A DNA stretch of 30,928 nucleotides, from assembly GCA_964470785.1 (NCBI GenBank), contig CAYYED010000010.1, forward strand, positions 1 to 30,928. The letters run 5' to 3'. The stretch is from CAYYED01 sp964470785 (GTDB taxonomy: Bacteria > Patescibacteriota > Minisyncoccia > Minisyncoccales > PEYH01). The position numbers and the translations under genes are program-made. Positions 22,975 to 30,928 of the stretch are shown one piece after another; within the stretch, counting starts at the first letter, position 1; each line of letters opens with the position of its first letter. The notes under the pieces are model-generated. The model was not told the DNA's origin and made no database searches. It saw only the letters and a list, made by a program, of their open reading frames with translations.

Positions 22975-23135
22975 TTCAATTTTCAATTCTCAATTTTCCC
23001 GCCTGCAACGCTTTGCGTAGTAATGCGGGCAGGCAATCAATTTTCAATGAATTAATTTTCAAACAATTTTTTAAGAAGGTTTAAAAATTGAAAATTAAAA
23101 ATTTATTAGAAATTGGAAATTAGAAATTGAAAATT
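22975..23135. repeat. AT-rich hairpin repeat with GC core, second copy
   Basis: TTTTCAATTTTCAATTCTCAATTTT, then CCCGCCTGCAACGCTTTGCG-TAGTAATGCGGGCAGGCAATC (22999-23039), then AAAATTGAAAATT arms. It matches 12988-13147 over the whole core and left arm. The right arm is more diverged. It fills the 316-nt spacer before the next gene. Confidence 0.8.
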
Positions 23136-23208
23136 AAGTCTTTGAGGGTTACATCTTGAATTGTTATGTGGCTTACGCTTTTCGTTTATATTGTGCTAAA
23201 ATAAAATA

Positions 23209-24240
23209 ATGAATATCCATCCAATTAACAATAAAAATCAGTGGGAGGATTTTCTTCGGATGATAGAAGAGAAGACGTTTCTTCATTCTTGGAATTGGGG
23301 AGAACTTCAGGAGGCATTGGGAGAAAAAATATGGCGATTGGGCGTTTTTTCGGAGAACGGTTTGTCGGCAGCAGCTTTAGTAATAAAGATTGAAGCAAGA
23401 AGGGGGACTTTTTTATTTTGTCCGCACGGACCGGTAACCAATCTTTGCGGGCGGCAAAAACGGCATAAAATTTTAAAGGCCTTAATGGATTATTTACAGA
23501 AACTTAGCAAAGAAGAAAAAGTTAGTTTTATAAGAATATCTCCTATTTGGAAGAGAAATAAAGAGAATGAGCAGGTTTTTCAAGGGCTGGGATTTAGGCA
23601 AGCTCCGATCCATGTCCACCCTGAAAACAATTGGGTGCTTGATTTAAATAAGCCGGAAGAAGAGCTTTTAAGAGAGATGAGGAAATCCACTCGTTACTTG
23701 ATAAAAAAAGGGTTGAAAAATCCGGAACTCCGGATAATCAAAAGTCAAAATATTAGAGATATAGAAGCATTTAACCGAATTTATCAGGCAACCGCAGAAA
23801 GGCAGAAATTTGTTCCTTTTTCTTTAGAATATTTGAAAAAAGAATTTTTTAGCTTTAGCCGAGACAACGAAGCATTAATTTTTTTAGCAGAGAACCAAGA
23901 AGAAATAATTGGTTCAGCTATAATAATTTTTTGGCAGAATATGGCTTTTTACCATCAAGGCGCTTCTTTGCAAAAATATCCGGATATTCCTGCCAACCAT
24001 TTGCTGCAATGGGAAGCAATAAAAGAAGCGCAAAAGCGCGGGTGTAAAATTTATAGTTTTTGGGGCATTGCGCCCGAAGACAAGCCCGAGCACCCATGGA
24101 AAGGAATTACTATTTTTAAAAAGGGTTTTGGCGGCAGAAAAATTAAATATATTAAGACGCAGGACTACCCTTTGTCTTTGGGTTATTGGAAAAATTATCT
24201 TATTGAGAGGCAAAGGGCTAAAAAAAGAGGATTTAAATAG
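23209..24240 (+). CDS. FemAB-like aminoacyltransferase (peptidoglycan bridge type), copy 2
   Basis: 343 aa, paralogous to 15152-16138. Shared blocks: FLHSWNWGELQEALGEKIWR, FLFCPHGPV, MRKSTRYLIKKGLKNPELRI, FLAENQEEIIGSAIIIFW, YHQGAS...ANHLLQWEAIKEAQKRGCKIYSFWGI and WKGITIFKKGFGG. It probably adds an amino acid to the lipid II stem peptide, or modifies another peptide with aminoacyl-tRNA. TAAAAT (23197-23202) ends 6 nt before the ATG, so the transcript may be leaderless. ftsQ starts 3 nt after its stop, tying it to division-wall synthesis, while copy 1 sits with serS. Confidence 0.85.
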   Translation: MNIHPINNKNQWEDFLRMIEEKTFLHSWNWGELQEALGEKIWRLGVFSENGLSAAALVIKIEARRGTFLFCPHGPVTNLCGRQKRHKILKALMDYLQKLSKEEKVSFIRISPIWKRNKENEQVFQGLGFRQAPIHVHPENNWVLDLNKPEEELLREMRKSTRYLIKKGLKNPELRIIKSQNIRDIEAFNRIYQATAERQKFVPFSLEYLKKEFFSFSRDNEALIFLAENQEEIIGSAIIIFWQNMAFYHQGASLQKYPDIPANHLLQWEAIKEAQKRGCKIYSFWGIAPEDKPEHPWKGITIFKKGFGGRKIKYIKTQDYPLSLGYWKNYLIERQRAKKRGFK

Positions 24241-24243
24241 GCA

Positions 24244-25200
24244 ATGAGAGCAAGGCAAAAAACAAAAGGATATAAGGATTATCTTAAAACAAAGAAAAGA
24301 AGAAGAAGTAAAAGAAAAAAAACGATTTTTAAAAATCGTTATTTTTGGATAACCTTAGCAGGGCTATTAATTTTAGGCGGATTGTTATATTTTTTTATTT
24401 TTTCTCCGGTTTTTAAAATAAAAGCCGTTACCGCAGAGGGAGCATCGCTTGTTGACAAATTAGAGATAGAAGCATTGGCAGAAGAAATGGCGAAAAACAT
24501 TTTGTTTTTTCCTTCAAGACAGACGCAAAAACTTATTTTAGAGGAGTTTTTACCGGTAGAGGAGGCAATTATTAAAAGAGAATTTCCTGATAAGTTAAAA
24601 ATAATTATTAAAGAACGGGTGCCAGTGCTTTTGTTTTGCCAAGAACAAGAACTAAATGAGCAAAAAGAAGAAGAGCAGGAAAAACAGGAAGAGCGAGAAA
24701 AGCGGCCGAAAGAAAAAACCTGTTTTTTGACAGACAAAAACGGACTCGCCTTTTTTTATTTAGGAGGAGAGGAAGAAAAGCAAGATTTTGAATTATTAGT
24801 CAGAGGTTTGCCTTTCGTAGTACAGGATAAAGAGGAAAAAACTTTAGGAGAAAAAGTATTAGAATCGGAAACAGTAGCTTTCATTTTTAAACTTGATAAA
24901 ACAATAAAAGATTATCCGAGAATAAAGATAAAAAATTTTTCTGTTGATTTGCCGAAGATTACTATTAAAACCGAGCAGGGCTGGGAAATATATTTTTCCC
25001 AAGACAAGGATTTAAAAACGCAGAAAGAGGATTTGATTTTGGTCTTAGAAAAAGAAATTTTTATTCAGGAACAAGATGAAATTTCTAATGTGCAGTTTTT
25101 TGCCGTTGGCATTCAGTCCGAAACACAAGCCCCGGAGGATATCGACTTGGACTATATTGATCTAAGATTTGATCAGCTTCTTTATAAATATCGGGAATAG
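24244..25200 (+). CDS. ftsQ: FtsQ/DivIB-like division protein
   Basis: 318 aa. A very basic cytoplasmic tail (1-32) and one TM helix (about 33-53) are followed by a POTRA domain (about 54-125; FKIKAVTAEGASLVDKLEIEALAEE...KREFPDKLKIIIKERVPVLLF) and an FtsQ beta domain (DFELLVRGLP ... VDLPKITIKTEQGWEIYFS). This topology is that of FtsQ/DivIB, which connects early and late divisome proteins. An unusual feature is a Glu/Lys/Gln-only insertion (about 138-160) between POTRA and the beta domain. It follows the FemAB gene by 3 nt and converges with the glycosyltransferase gene 5 nt away. Confidence 0.88.
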   Translation: MRARQKTKGYKDYLKTKKRRRSKRKKTIFKNRYFWITLAGLLILGGLLYFFIFSPVFKIKAVTAEGASLVDKLEIEALAEEMAKNILFFPSRQTQKLILEEFLPVEEAIIKREFPDKLKIIIKERVPVLLFCQEQELNEQKEEEQEKQEEREKRPKEKTCFLTDKNGLAFFYLGGEEEKQDFELLVRGLPFVVQDKEEKTLGEKVLESETVAFIFKLDKTIKDYPRIKIKNFSVDLPKITIKTEQGWEIYFSQDKDLKTQKEDLILVLEKEIFIQEQDEISNVQFFAVGIQSETQAPEDIDLDYIDLRFDQLLYKYRE

Positions 25201-25205
25201 CTTAT

Positions 25206-27011
25206 TTAATCAATATGATAAATGAAAATTGAATATCCTGCTCGTCCAACGGGCTTGTATTCTTCCAGCCAATGATAATATCCGGTTTCTTGGTCAAATC
25301 CCTCGGCCGGTTTAGCTACGCCTCCCATAAGCTGATTTAAAGACACTGCCACCCATCCCTGGATATTTTTTTCTTCTGCAGCTACTTTTTTTGGCTCAAG
25401 TTTTTGATATTTTTTGCCGAGCCAATATTCCGGGCTTTCGCCTCCAAAATAGTCAATGCTGATTTTTTGGATATTGTTTTTTTCTATAAAACTTAAAAGC
25501 CGGTAAAAGTCCTGACCCCAGTCATAATTAGAGTCAACGGCTATTTTATAACCTTTATCCAATCCTCCTCCTAATTTATTGTAATAAGGAACATAATGGG
25601 GAAATGCCAGCAAAGAAGAGGTGGCATACCAGAAGAACAAAAAGAGTATCAACGTGATAACTGCTTGCCTGATCTTAGGCAGAGAAATGGACTTTAAGCC
25701 ACGATAAACTGCAAAAATTACTAAGACATAGATAAAAGGAAAAACAGGCAATATATGGCGGATGCCAATATTCAAGTTTCCGGTAATGGCTGTCAGCAAA
25801 TAAACAGCGATCCATACAAGAAAAGCAATTACCCAAAAATTTTTACGAGACCAATTGACCGCTCGATTTTTTTTATTTTTGCCCTTGTAAGTGCCCTTGT
25901 AAGCGGCTAAAAGCATAGCCAAAGCGAAAAGAGTAAGAACATGAAAAGCAAAAGGAATTTTTAAGAGATATAATAGGGGGAAATAATGCCACTGGCTGCC
26001 GGCGGAAATTTTTCCTAAATAATATGTAGTATTGCCCCAAGCCGTGCGCTGGGAAACCATAAGCAGTCCTCTAAAATATTGGGCCGGAGCCCGAAGCAAT
26101 TCTTGCTCTGCCATCCAAATAGTAAGGTTTTTGGCAAGAGGCGTCGGATGACCGGAGATATCTGCCACCGTATCCCTAATTTGCTGTTTTGCCGGATAGT
26201 TTAGGATATGAAATTGATAAACAGGCCAAATAATTAATACAAATCCAGCAATGCCTGCTATCAGGGCTTTGCCAAGATAAGCCAGTATTTTTTTTGAGAA
26301 AAGTAGGGCATAGAGAGGCGTTATGATAATAAAGAAGGGGATAAGTAAAACAAGGGAGAACTTTAAGAGCATAGCGATTCCAAAAGCGATGCCGGCAAAA
26401 AGAATATTTTTCCAGGAAGGATTATCTAAAAATTTCAACCAAAAAATAGTAGCAAGAAAAGCTCCAAACACTGCGCCAATATCAGTATTAGCCAAGCGTC
26501 CGTGGGCAATAAAAGTAGGAGAAAAAGCGAAAAGCGCAAGCACGCCCAAAGCAACAACATTGCCCAGGGTCTTTTTTGTCCACCAAAAAATCAAACCTCC
26601 CAGGGCTGTTGATAAACCAATTATAGCAAGGCGTGCCCAGAAGATGATTTTTCCGGGGCTGTTGCCGGAATGGTAAAGAAATTCTCTGCCTAAATCAAAT
26701 TGCACCCACCATGCCGGAGCCGCATCTTCTTGCAGCCATACTTGTTTTTCTTCGGGAAAATTAAGATTCAAAAACAGCAAAGGAATGGCAGAGATATCTT
26801 TAATTAGCGGCGGATGTTCAGGATTAACCCGGTAGTCTTGCTTGGTAAGATAGGAATATCCAGCAGGAATATGGGCGAGTTCATCAAAAGTTAAGGCATC
26901 GTTTTTCATACTTAGCGTTGCGGTAATTGCCATTATACAAAGAAGCATTATGGCAAAAATGGATGCTGAACGATCGGAAAGGTTTAGTGTTAAATAAGGA
27001 AAATATTTCAC
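25206..27011 (-). CDS. GT39/PMT-type membrane glycosyltransferase (1)
   Basis: 601 aa, about 11-12 TM segments. The first extracytoplasmic loop carries the Asp-Glu pair typical of GT-C enzymes in ALTFDELAHIPAGYSYLTKQ (D43, E44), then DYRVNPEHPPLIKDISAIP. This is the ArnT/PMT-like 'phospholipid carrier-dependent glycosyltransferase' signature. The soluble C-terminal part has DSNYDWGQDFYRLLSFI and IDYFGGESPEYWLG. It likely transfers a sugar from a polyprenyl-phosphate donor to a lipid or protein outside the membrane. Acceptor unknown. A second GT39-like gene lies 34 nt upstream on the same strand, so they are probably one operon. Confidence 0.85.
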   Translation of the reverse strand: MKYFPYLTLNLSDRSASIFAIMLLCIMAITATLSMKNDALTFDELAHIPAGYSYLTKQDYRVNPEHPPLIKDISAIPLLFLNLNFPEEKQVWLQEDAAPAWWVQFDLGREFLYHSGNSPGKIIFWARLAIIGLSTALGGLIFWWTKKTLGNVVALGVLALFAFSPTFIAHGRLANTDIGAVFGAFLATIFWLKFLDNPSWKNILFAGIAFGIAMLLKFSLVLLIPFFIIITPLYALLFSKKILAYLGKALIAGIAGFVLIIWPVYQFHILNYPAKQQIRDTVADISGHPTPLAKNLTIWMAEQELLRAPAQYFRGLLMVSQRTAWGNTTYYLGKISAGSQWHYFPLLYLLKIPFAFHVLTLFALAMLLAAYKGTYKGKNKKNRAVNWSRKNFWVIAFLVWIAVYLLTAITGNLNIGIRHILPVFPFIYVLVIFAVYRGLKSISLPKIRQAVITLILFLFFWYATSSLLAFPHYVPYYNKLGGGLDKGYKIAVDSNYDWGQDFYRLLSFIEKNNIQKISIDYFGGESPEYWLGKKYQKLEPKKVAAEEKNIQGWVAVSLNQLMGGVAKPAEGFDQETGYYHWLEEYKPVGRAGYSIFIYHID

Positions 27012-27045
27012 ATTATTTATATTTAATTATTATTTTTCACAAAAT

Positions 27046-28572
27046 TTATTTAATTTTTAATTTCCAAATTCTTTTTTGTTCTTCTAAAATGCTATTTGGA
27101 AATTTTTCTAAAATAGGATCTAAAACATATTTCTCTTTGTTCATAATAATGACTACATCATTGGGGAGAAAATTGACCTTGGCAATTTGGTCCGGGTTAA
27201 GGTAAAAAGCATCACTTCTTCCTTCTGTTCGTTGGATAAATTTGGGTACTTCGGCAGGAAGATCTCCTTCGTTTTTAATAACAAATTTACGCGTTTCTTC
27301 GGACATTTTGTTTAATTCTCTGCCCACATCCATAAAGCGTACCGTGAAAGCATTTTCCAGTTCTGGCCTATTGGCCCAAATTTTAAAATACATTACAAAG
27401 GCACATATTGCAGTTGCCAAAAGAAAAACAGCAGTTACCCCCTTTAAAACCATGAAGTTGTAGTTTTTTTGTTTCCAAACTTGGGCAAGCCGTTGGTAAA
27501 GAAGATAGCCACCAAGGCCGGATAATAAATAAACAGCAGGAATTACACATATGCTCCGCAACGCATGAGGGATTCCTTCTATAGTCATCATAGAAGGCAA
27601 AAGAAGGCAAAAAATCCAAACAGGCAAAAGAGTATAAGTGCCTCTTTTTCTTAAAGAATAAATAATGGCTACAAGGAAAAAGATTCCAACAGCGGGGTTT
27701 AATTGGGGAAATCCGGCAAAATGGTGTCTCCAATTAGAGTCCCCAAAAAAATTAAACATTGCCAAGTGCGTGCCCAAACTTTTTATAAAAGCAAGGGCAG
27801 GGCTTTTTTGGGCAAATACTGAAACTTCCATGGCCCGGGATATAAAATCTCCTGGATTTTGGAGAAAGTATATACCAATAGGCAAAGCGATAATAAGAGC
27901 GCCTAAAAAAAGAAAAATACACGAGATAATATATTTTTTTACCCATTTTTCTTTATAAGAGACAAAGAACCAATACAGCAGAGCAAATCCTAAAATCAAG
28001 ACAGCTAATCTAAAGCTTATATAACTATAAAAACCTATTCCAAAAATCATTCCTGAAAAAAGAAAGCTCCATATTTTTTTAGTGCGCAATCCCCGGAAAA
28101 AAAAGTAAAAAGAAAAAACAAGCACAAAAGGAGCCATAATAGCTCGAAAGCCAATTCTGCTAAAGTTTATATGCCAGAAAGAAGTTGCCAAAAAGAAAGC
28201 AGAAAGCAGAGCCATTGTTTTTGCTTTTTTTTCTTGCCAGTTTGTCTGCCTGAAGAATTCTAAACTAAAAAGATATTGGCCTAAGACGGTTAAAATACCA
28301 ATGAGAGCAGAAATCAGCTTAAAAGACCAAATACTTGGCTTAAAAAGTTTAAAAATAAAGGCGATTAGTAAAAAAAATAGCCCCTCTCTACCATGGTTTT
28401 CAGGGTAAAAAAGTTGAAAGTTTTTAGTATCTTTAATTTGTAGGGCAGTATTAGCATTAATCGCTTCGTCTGGCCAGAGGCCAGGGGGGACATTAGAAAG
28501 AGAATAGAATCTTAAAAAGCTTGCTATCCCCAAAATAATTGATAGGGCTATTATGTATTTATTAATAGGCAT
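27046..28572 (-). CDS. GT39/PMT-type membrane glycosyltransferase (2)
   Basis: 508 aa, about 10-12 TM segments. NVPPGLWPDEAINANTALQI (D35, E36) is the catalytic-loop signature of GT-C fold glycosyltransferases. FYPENHGREGLFFLLIAF follows, as in many bacterial GT39-like proteins. The C-terminal 120 residues form a smaller soluble domain (FVIKNEGDLPAEVPKFIQRTEG). Donor is likely polyprenyl-phosphate sugar; acceptor not known. It is the first gene of a two-gene minus-strand unit, and the AT-rich 28573-28684 region upstream may hold its promoter. Confidence 0.83.
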   Translation of the reverse strand: MPINKYIIALSIILGIASFLRFYSLSNVPPGLWPDEAINANTALQIKDTKNFQLFYPENHGREGLFFLLIAFIFKLFKPSIWSFKLISALIGILTVLGQYLFSLEFFRQTNWQEKKAKTMALLSAFFLATSFWHINFSRIGFRAIMAPFVLVFSFYFFFRGLRTKKIWSFLFSGMIFGIGFYSYISFRLAVLILGFALLYWFFVSYKEKWVKKYIISCIFLFLGALIIALPIGIYFLQNPGDFISRAMEVSVFAQKSPALAFIKSLGTHLAMFNFFGDSNWRHHFAGFPQLNPAVGIFFLVAIIYSLRKRGTYTLLPVWIFCLLLPSMMTIEGIPHALRSICVIPAVYLLSGLGGYLLYQRLAQVWKQKNYNFMVLKGVTAVFLLATAICAFVMYFKIWANRPELENAFTVRFMDVGRELNKMSEETRKFVIKNEGDLPAEVPKFIQRTEGRSDAFYLNPDQIAKVNFLPNDVVIIMNKEKYVLDPILEKFPNSILEEQKRIWKLKIK

Positions 28573-28675
28573 TAATTTTTTTAATATTTATTAAGGTATT
28601 TTATATGTTTAATATTGGTAAAAAATTAAATATTTAAATTATTTTACCAAAGATTTTGCCTAAAAGGTAGTGGAA

Positions 28676-28712
28676 AAAGATGAAGCCGCCGAACGTTGCG
28701 CTGTTCGGCGGC
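28676..28712 (-). terminator. Terminator of prs
   Basis: GCCGCCGAAC (28685-28694) and GTTCGGCGGC (28703-28712), 10 perfect pairs with an 8-nt loop. On the minus strand it is followed by TTCATCTTTTTCC, with a short, slightly displaced U-tract. Confidence 0.75.
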
Positions 28713-28729
28713 AGAATATACTTGAAGCA

Positions 28730-29686
28730 CTAAAGACAGACAAAAAGATCGCTAACAGATCCTTTTTCGTGTATTCTTTTAATGGTGTTTGCGAAAACTG
28801 AAGTTACGGAGACAACTTCGATTTTTGAACTTCTTTGTTCAGGGGGTCGAATAGTGTCTCCCACCATCACCCGTTGGAGACGGGAATTTTCAACAACATC
28901 CATTGCGTTTCCGGTAAATACTCCGTGTGTTACCGCAGCTATTACTTGTTTTGCCCCTTCGTCTATGAGCGCTTGAGCATCATCCGCTAATGTTTTTCCG
29001 GTAGAAAGGATATCATCAACCAATACTGTTACTTTGCCCCTAACTTCGCCTACAATCCTGACTACCTTTGATTCGTTGGTCACTTCGTCTCGCCTTTTAT
29101 AGATAATCGCAAGAGGAACTTTTAATTGTTCAGCAAGATTATTGGCCCTGAATACCCCGCCTATATCGGGAGAAACAATGACTATATTTTTGAGAATAGG
29201 AATACTTTCCAAGAGATGCTTGGTAAAGATATAAACGGGAGAGAGATTGTCTGCCGGAATTTCAAAAAAGCCCTGAATTGATCCGGCGTGAAAATCCATA
29301 GAAACGACCCGATAGGCTCCCGCATCTTCAATGATTCTGGCCGCCCGCTTAGCGCTGATAGGAACTCGCCCCCTCTGTTTTTTGTCTTGTCTGGCATAAC
29401 CGAAATAAGGAATGACGGCAGTAACGCTTTGAGCAGAAGCCCTTACCAGAGCATCGATTACAAGAGCGACTTGCATGAGATTATCATTGACCGGCGGGCA
29501 GGTTGACTGAATAAAGTAAATATTGTATCCGCGAACGGTTTCTTTAATCCGAACATTCGTTTCTCCGTCAGGGAAGTAGCCGATATCTGCCTCAATGATG
29601 AGTGAGCTTGGCTTCAGTGTTTGATGAATTTTCTCGGTGAATTCCTCGTTGGCTGTTCCGCTAAGTAATCTGATTTTATTCGGCAC
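28730..29686 (-). CDS. prs: Ribose-phosphate pyrophosphokinase (PRPP synthetase)
   Basis: 318 aa from the GTG at 29686, which has AGGGGGTG just upstream; an alternative GTG at 29695 lies inside that Shine-Dalgarno. Motifs: FPDGETNVRI, PYFGYARQDKKQRGRVPISAK (ATP-binding flexible loop region), DFHAGSIQGFF, VSPDIGGVFRANNLAE, and the PRPP-binding loop VLVDDILSTGKTL. The enzyme makes PRPP from ribose 5-phosphate and ATP for nucleotide and cofactor synthesis in the cytoplasm. Length is standard for class I enzymes. It is a single-gene unit with its own promoter and terminator. Confidence 0.96.
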   Translation of the reverse strand: MPNKIRLLSGTANEEFTEKIHQTLKPSSLIIEADIGYFPDGETNVRIKETVRGYNIYFIQSTCPPVNDNLMQVALVIDALVRASAQSVTAVIPYFGYARQDKKQRGRVPISAKRAARIIEDAGAYRVVSMDFHAGSIQGFFEIPADNLSPVYIFTKHLLESIPILKNIVIVSPDIGGVFRANNLAEQLKVPLAIIYKRRDEVTNESKVVRIVGEVRGKVTVLVDDILSTGKTLADDAQALIDEGAKQVIAAVTHGVFTGNAMDVVENSRLQRVMVGDTIRPPEQRSSKIEVVSVTSVFANTIKRIHEKGSVSDLFVCL

Positions 29687-29729
29687 TGCGAACACCCCCT
29701 ATTTAATTTTTGATGTACTTTGCGTTTGA

Positions 29730-29758
29730 ATATTAGAATTATTTTGATTTTTTGTCAA
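29730..29758 (-). promoter_or_regulatory. Promoter of prs
   Basis: On the minus strand TTGACA (29758-29753), 17 nt, TAATAT (29735-29730), 43 nt before the start codon. Confidence 0.8.
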
Positions 29759-29781
29759 TTTTCATGTTGTAGTTATGCCAA

Positions 29782-29884
29782 AATGTCGCTAATCCTTCTC
29801 CCTCCTTCCTCTCCCTCCAGAGGAGGGGGAGGATTAAGGAGGGGGAGGTAGACGACATCGGGATTAACTATTAGAGGCGACATT
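29782..29884. repeat. Inverted-repeat element between prs and grpE
   Basis: Outer arms AATGTCGC (29782-29789) and GCGACATT (29877-29884) enclose a pyrimidine-rich CTCCCTCC/CCTCTCCCTCC arm that pairs with GGAGGGGGAGG and GGAGGGGGAG (29822-29848). It looks like a small hairpin element. Confidence 0.65.
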
Positions 29885-29911
29885 GAGACTATTTACAACA
29901 TTTTCAGGGGG

Positions 29912-29939
29912 TTGACAAAAAATGACAACAGGGTAAAAT
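29912..29939 (+). promoter_or_regulatory. Promoter of grpE
   Basis: TTGACA (29912-29917), 16 nt, TAAAAT (29934-29939). GAGGAAAGGA precedes ATG 29970. No CIRCE inverted repeat is seen. Confidence 0.75.
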
Positions 29940-29969
29940 AGAATAAAGAGTTAAGAGGAAAGGACTGCT

Positions 29970-30497
29970 ATGACGGCTAAAAAAGAGCAAAAAATTTTTG
30001 AAAAAAATAAGCAAATTTCAGAAAACAAAGAAGAAATAAAAAAAGAGATAGAGCGGTTTAAAAAAGAAAGGGATGAATATCTTGCCTATGCCCAAAAAAG
30101 CAGGGCTGATTTTTTGAATTACAAGAAAGAGGAATCGGAGCGCATAAGAGCTGTTGTTGATTATGAGAAAGAAGAGTGGATTTTAGAATTGCTTCAAATT
30201 ATGGATTTATTTGAAAAAGCGGAACAAGAAATTTCCAAAACAAAAGAAGAAAAGGCAGTGTTTGAAGGGTTTATTCAAACAGAAAAGCGATTGGCAGATT
30301 TTTTAAGAAGACAGGGAGTAGGAGAAATCGAGATCAAAGCGGGAGACCGGTTTGACCCGGAGATCGCCGAGGCCGTGGAAATAGTATCAGGAGAAGACGG
30401 GCAGGAAGGAGAAGTGGCTGAGGTTTTACAAAAAGGATATCGGTTTAAAGACAAGGTTTTGCGGCCGGCTCGAATAACGTGGAGAAAAAATCCGTAA
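29970..30497 (+). CDS. grpE: GrpE, nucleotide-exchange factor for DnaK
   Basis: 175 aa. A charged N-terminal region and long coiled coil (about 10-75; RFKKERDEYLAYAQKSRADFLNYKKE) lead into the four-helix and beta-wing part (ILELLQIMDLFEKAEQ; FLRRQGVGEIEIKAGDRFDPEIAEAVEIV; EVLQKGYRFKDKVLRPARITW). GrpE acts as a dimer and releases ADP from DnaK in the cytoplasmic heat-shock folding cycle. dnaK is not seen in the 430 bases that follow, and a terminator overlaps the stop codon, so grpE may be transcribed alone or dnaK may lie beyond the repeats. Confidence 0.93.
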   Translation: MTAKKEQKIFEKNKQISENKEEIKKEIERFKKERDEYLAYAQKSRADFLNYKKEESERIRAVVDYEKEEWILELLQIMDLFEKAEQEISKTKEEKAVFEGFIQTEKRLADFLRRQGVGEIEIKAGDRFDPEIAEAVEIVSGEDGQEGEVAEVLQKGYRFKDKVLRPARITWRKNP

Positions 30498-30533
30498 AAA
30501 ATCCTTGCCGACATTGCGTATAGGATTTTTAGG
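30497..30533 (+). terminator. Terminator of grpE
   Basis: AAAAATCCT (30497-30505) pairs with AGGATTTTT (30522-30530); the loop is 16 nt. It starts on the last base of the grpE stop codon. GGACTTTTTT follows. The long loop makes it moderate. Confidence 0.6.
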
Positions 30534-30563
30534 ACTTTTTTCGATCCCATTGCCTAAATTGTT

Positions 30564-30586
30564 TTGTCGACTTCCGAAGTCGACAA
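30564..30586. repeat. 23-nt palindrome containing GTCGACTTC
   Basis: TTGTCGACTTC (30564-30574) and GAAGTCGACAA (30576-30586) around a single C. It directly precedes the 87-bp tandem array. Confidence 0.8.
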
Positions 30587-30591
30587 CCCGG

Positions 30592-30880
30592 ACTTCTCGA
30601 CAAGCTCGAAGAATAAATGTTATTGTTCGAGTCCTTCGACAAGCTCAGGACAGGCCTGTCGAGAACATTTCCTAATGTACTTCTCGACAAGCTCGAAGAA
30701 TAAATGTTATTGTTCGAGTCCTTCGACAAGCTCAGGACAGGTCTATCGAGAACATTTCCTAATGTACTTCTCGACAAGCTCGAAGAATAAATGTTACTGT
30801 TCGAGCCCTTCGACAAGCTCAGGACAGGTCTATCGAGAACATTTCCTAATGTACTTCTCGACAAGCTCGAAGAATAAATG
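30592..30880. repeat. 87-bp tandem repeat, three full copies and a partial fourth
   Basis: Copies start at 30592, 30679, 30766 and 30853, each beginning ACTTCTCGACAAGCTCGAAG. Each unit contains the widespread inverted motif CCTTCGACAAGCTCAGGACA and ends TCGAGAACATTTCCTAATGT. Copies differ at a few positions (GGCCTGTCGAG versus GGTCTATCGAG; TTATTG versus TTACTG). Overlapping ORFs on both strands encode PVLSLSKG-type repeats and are not considered genes. Confidence 0.92.
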
Positions 30881-30917
30881 GTGGCTCGAAGAATAAATGG
30901 TGGCTTAAAGAATAAAT
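30866..30917. repeat. 19-bp tandem repeat at the end of the array
   Basis: CTCGAAGAATAAATGGTGG at 30866-30884 and 30885-30903, then the partial CTTAAAGAATAAAT (30904-30917). It arises from the first part of the 87-bp unit. Confidence 0.85.
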
Positions 30918-30928
30918 TTTGCTTAATT

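Noticed and set aside
29696..29969. CIRCE heat-shock operator before grpE
   Set aside because: No TTAGCACTC-N9-GAGTGCTAA-like inverted repeat is present.
30592..30880. CRISPR array
   Set aside because: The whole 87-bp unit repeats; there are no unique spacers between short repeats.
30529..30896. Open frames on both strands encoding PVLSLSKG or SSPSTSSGQ repeats
   Set aside because: They are translations of the 87-bp DNA repeat, with no start signals.

Overview
The window looks like part of a Candidate Phyla Radiation (Patescibacteria, Parcubacteria-like) genome. It is AT-rich, and its genes are packed with 4-nt ATGA overlaps. It carries families typical of that group: a DUF5667 secreted protein, FemAB-like and membrane-fused Mur-ligase-like proteins, a GerMN protein, and a Cas2/PaaX-like small protein. 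Its 23S gene is interrupted by a group I intron with a LAGLIDADG ORF, as is known for CPR rRNAs. Lineage is inferred from content; no 16S gene is present to confirm it.

Left part (1-8290): a DUF5667 gene broken by a frameshift and an in-frame stop, a conserved-TM-helix channel-like protein, then the rRNA locus. A promoter followed by a tiny Phe-rich leader ORF and a textbook terminator/antiterminator precedes the 23S gene. The 23S (about 4.74 kb) holds seven hairpin insertions. Two sequence families occur at three sites each and one site is unique. It also holds an 812-nt group I intron next to the peptidyl-transferase centre. Removing these leaves about 2.85 kb, a normal 23S. The 5S region is stranger still: an outer 5S gene is cut into five ordered pieces by four hairpin insertions, and one insertion contains a complete second 5S with its own processing stem. 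No 16S lies in the 2.5 kb upstream.

Middle part (8292-20043): mreC-mreD-mrdA (cell elongation), lysS, then serS, an alpha/beta hydrolase, a FemAB-like transferase and a membrane-fused MurF-like ligase, the last four apparently one operon. After this comes a G-poor repeat tract and a 177-aa Cas2/PaaX-like gene enclosed by two copies of a 38-bp near-perfect palindrome in exact inverted orientation. This cassette is the best candidate for an undescribed element. A DegT/DnrJ/EryC1 aminotransferase follows.

Right part (20044-30928): two GC-richer genes with strong Shine-Dalgarno sites and Cys-containing secreted products (a barrel-like protein and a PKD lipoprotein) look foreign and sit between two terminators. 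Then come a GerMN protein, a second FemAB-like protein with ftsQ, two divergent-from-ftsQ GT39-type membrane glycosyltransferases, prs (minus strand) and grpE. The end is an 87-bp tandem repeat built on the widespread CTTCGACAAGCTCAGG motif. Intergenic hairpin repeats are frequent, and the AT-rich filler found in some of them also lies inside the 23S insertions. This suggests the same hairpin elements colonise both spacers and rRNA genes. Native promoters are mostly TTGACA-(16/17)-TAAAAT-like, and several ORFs start within about 15 nt of the -10 box, consistent with leaderless transcripts.
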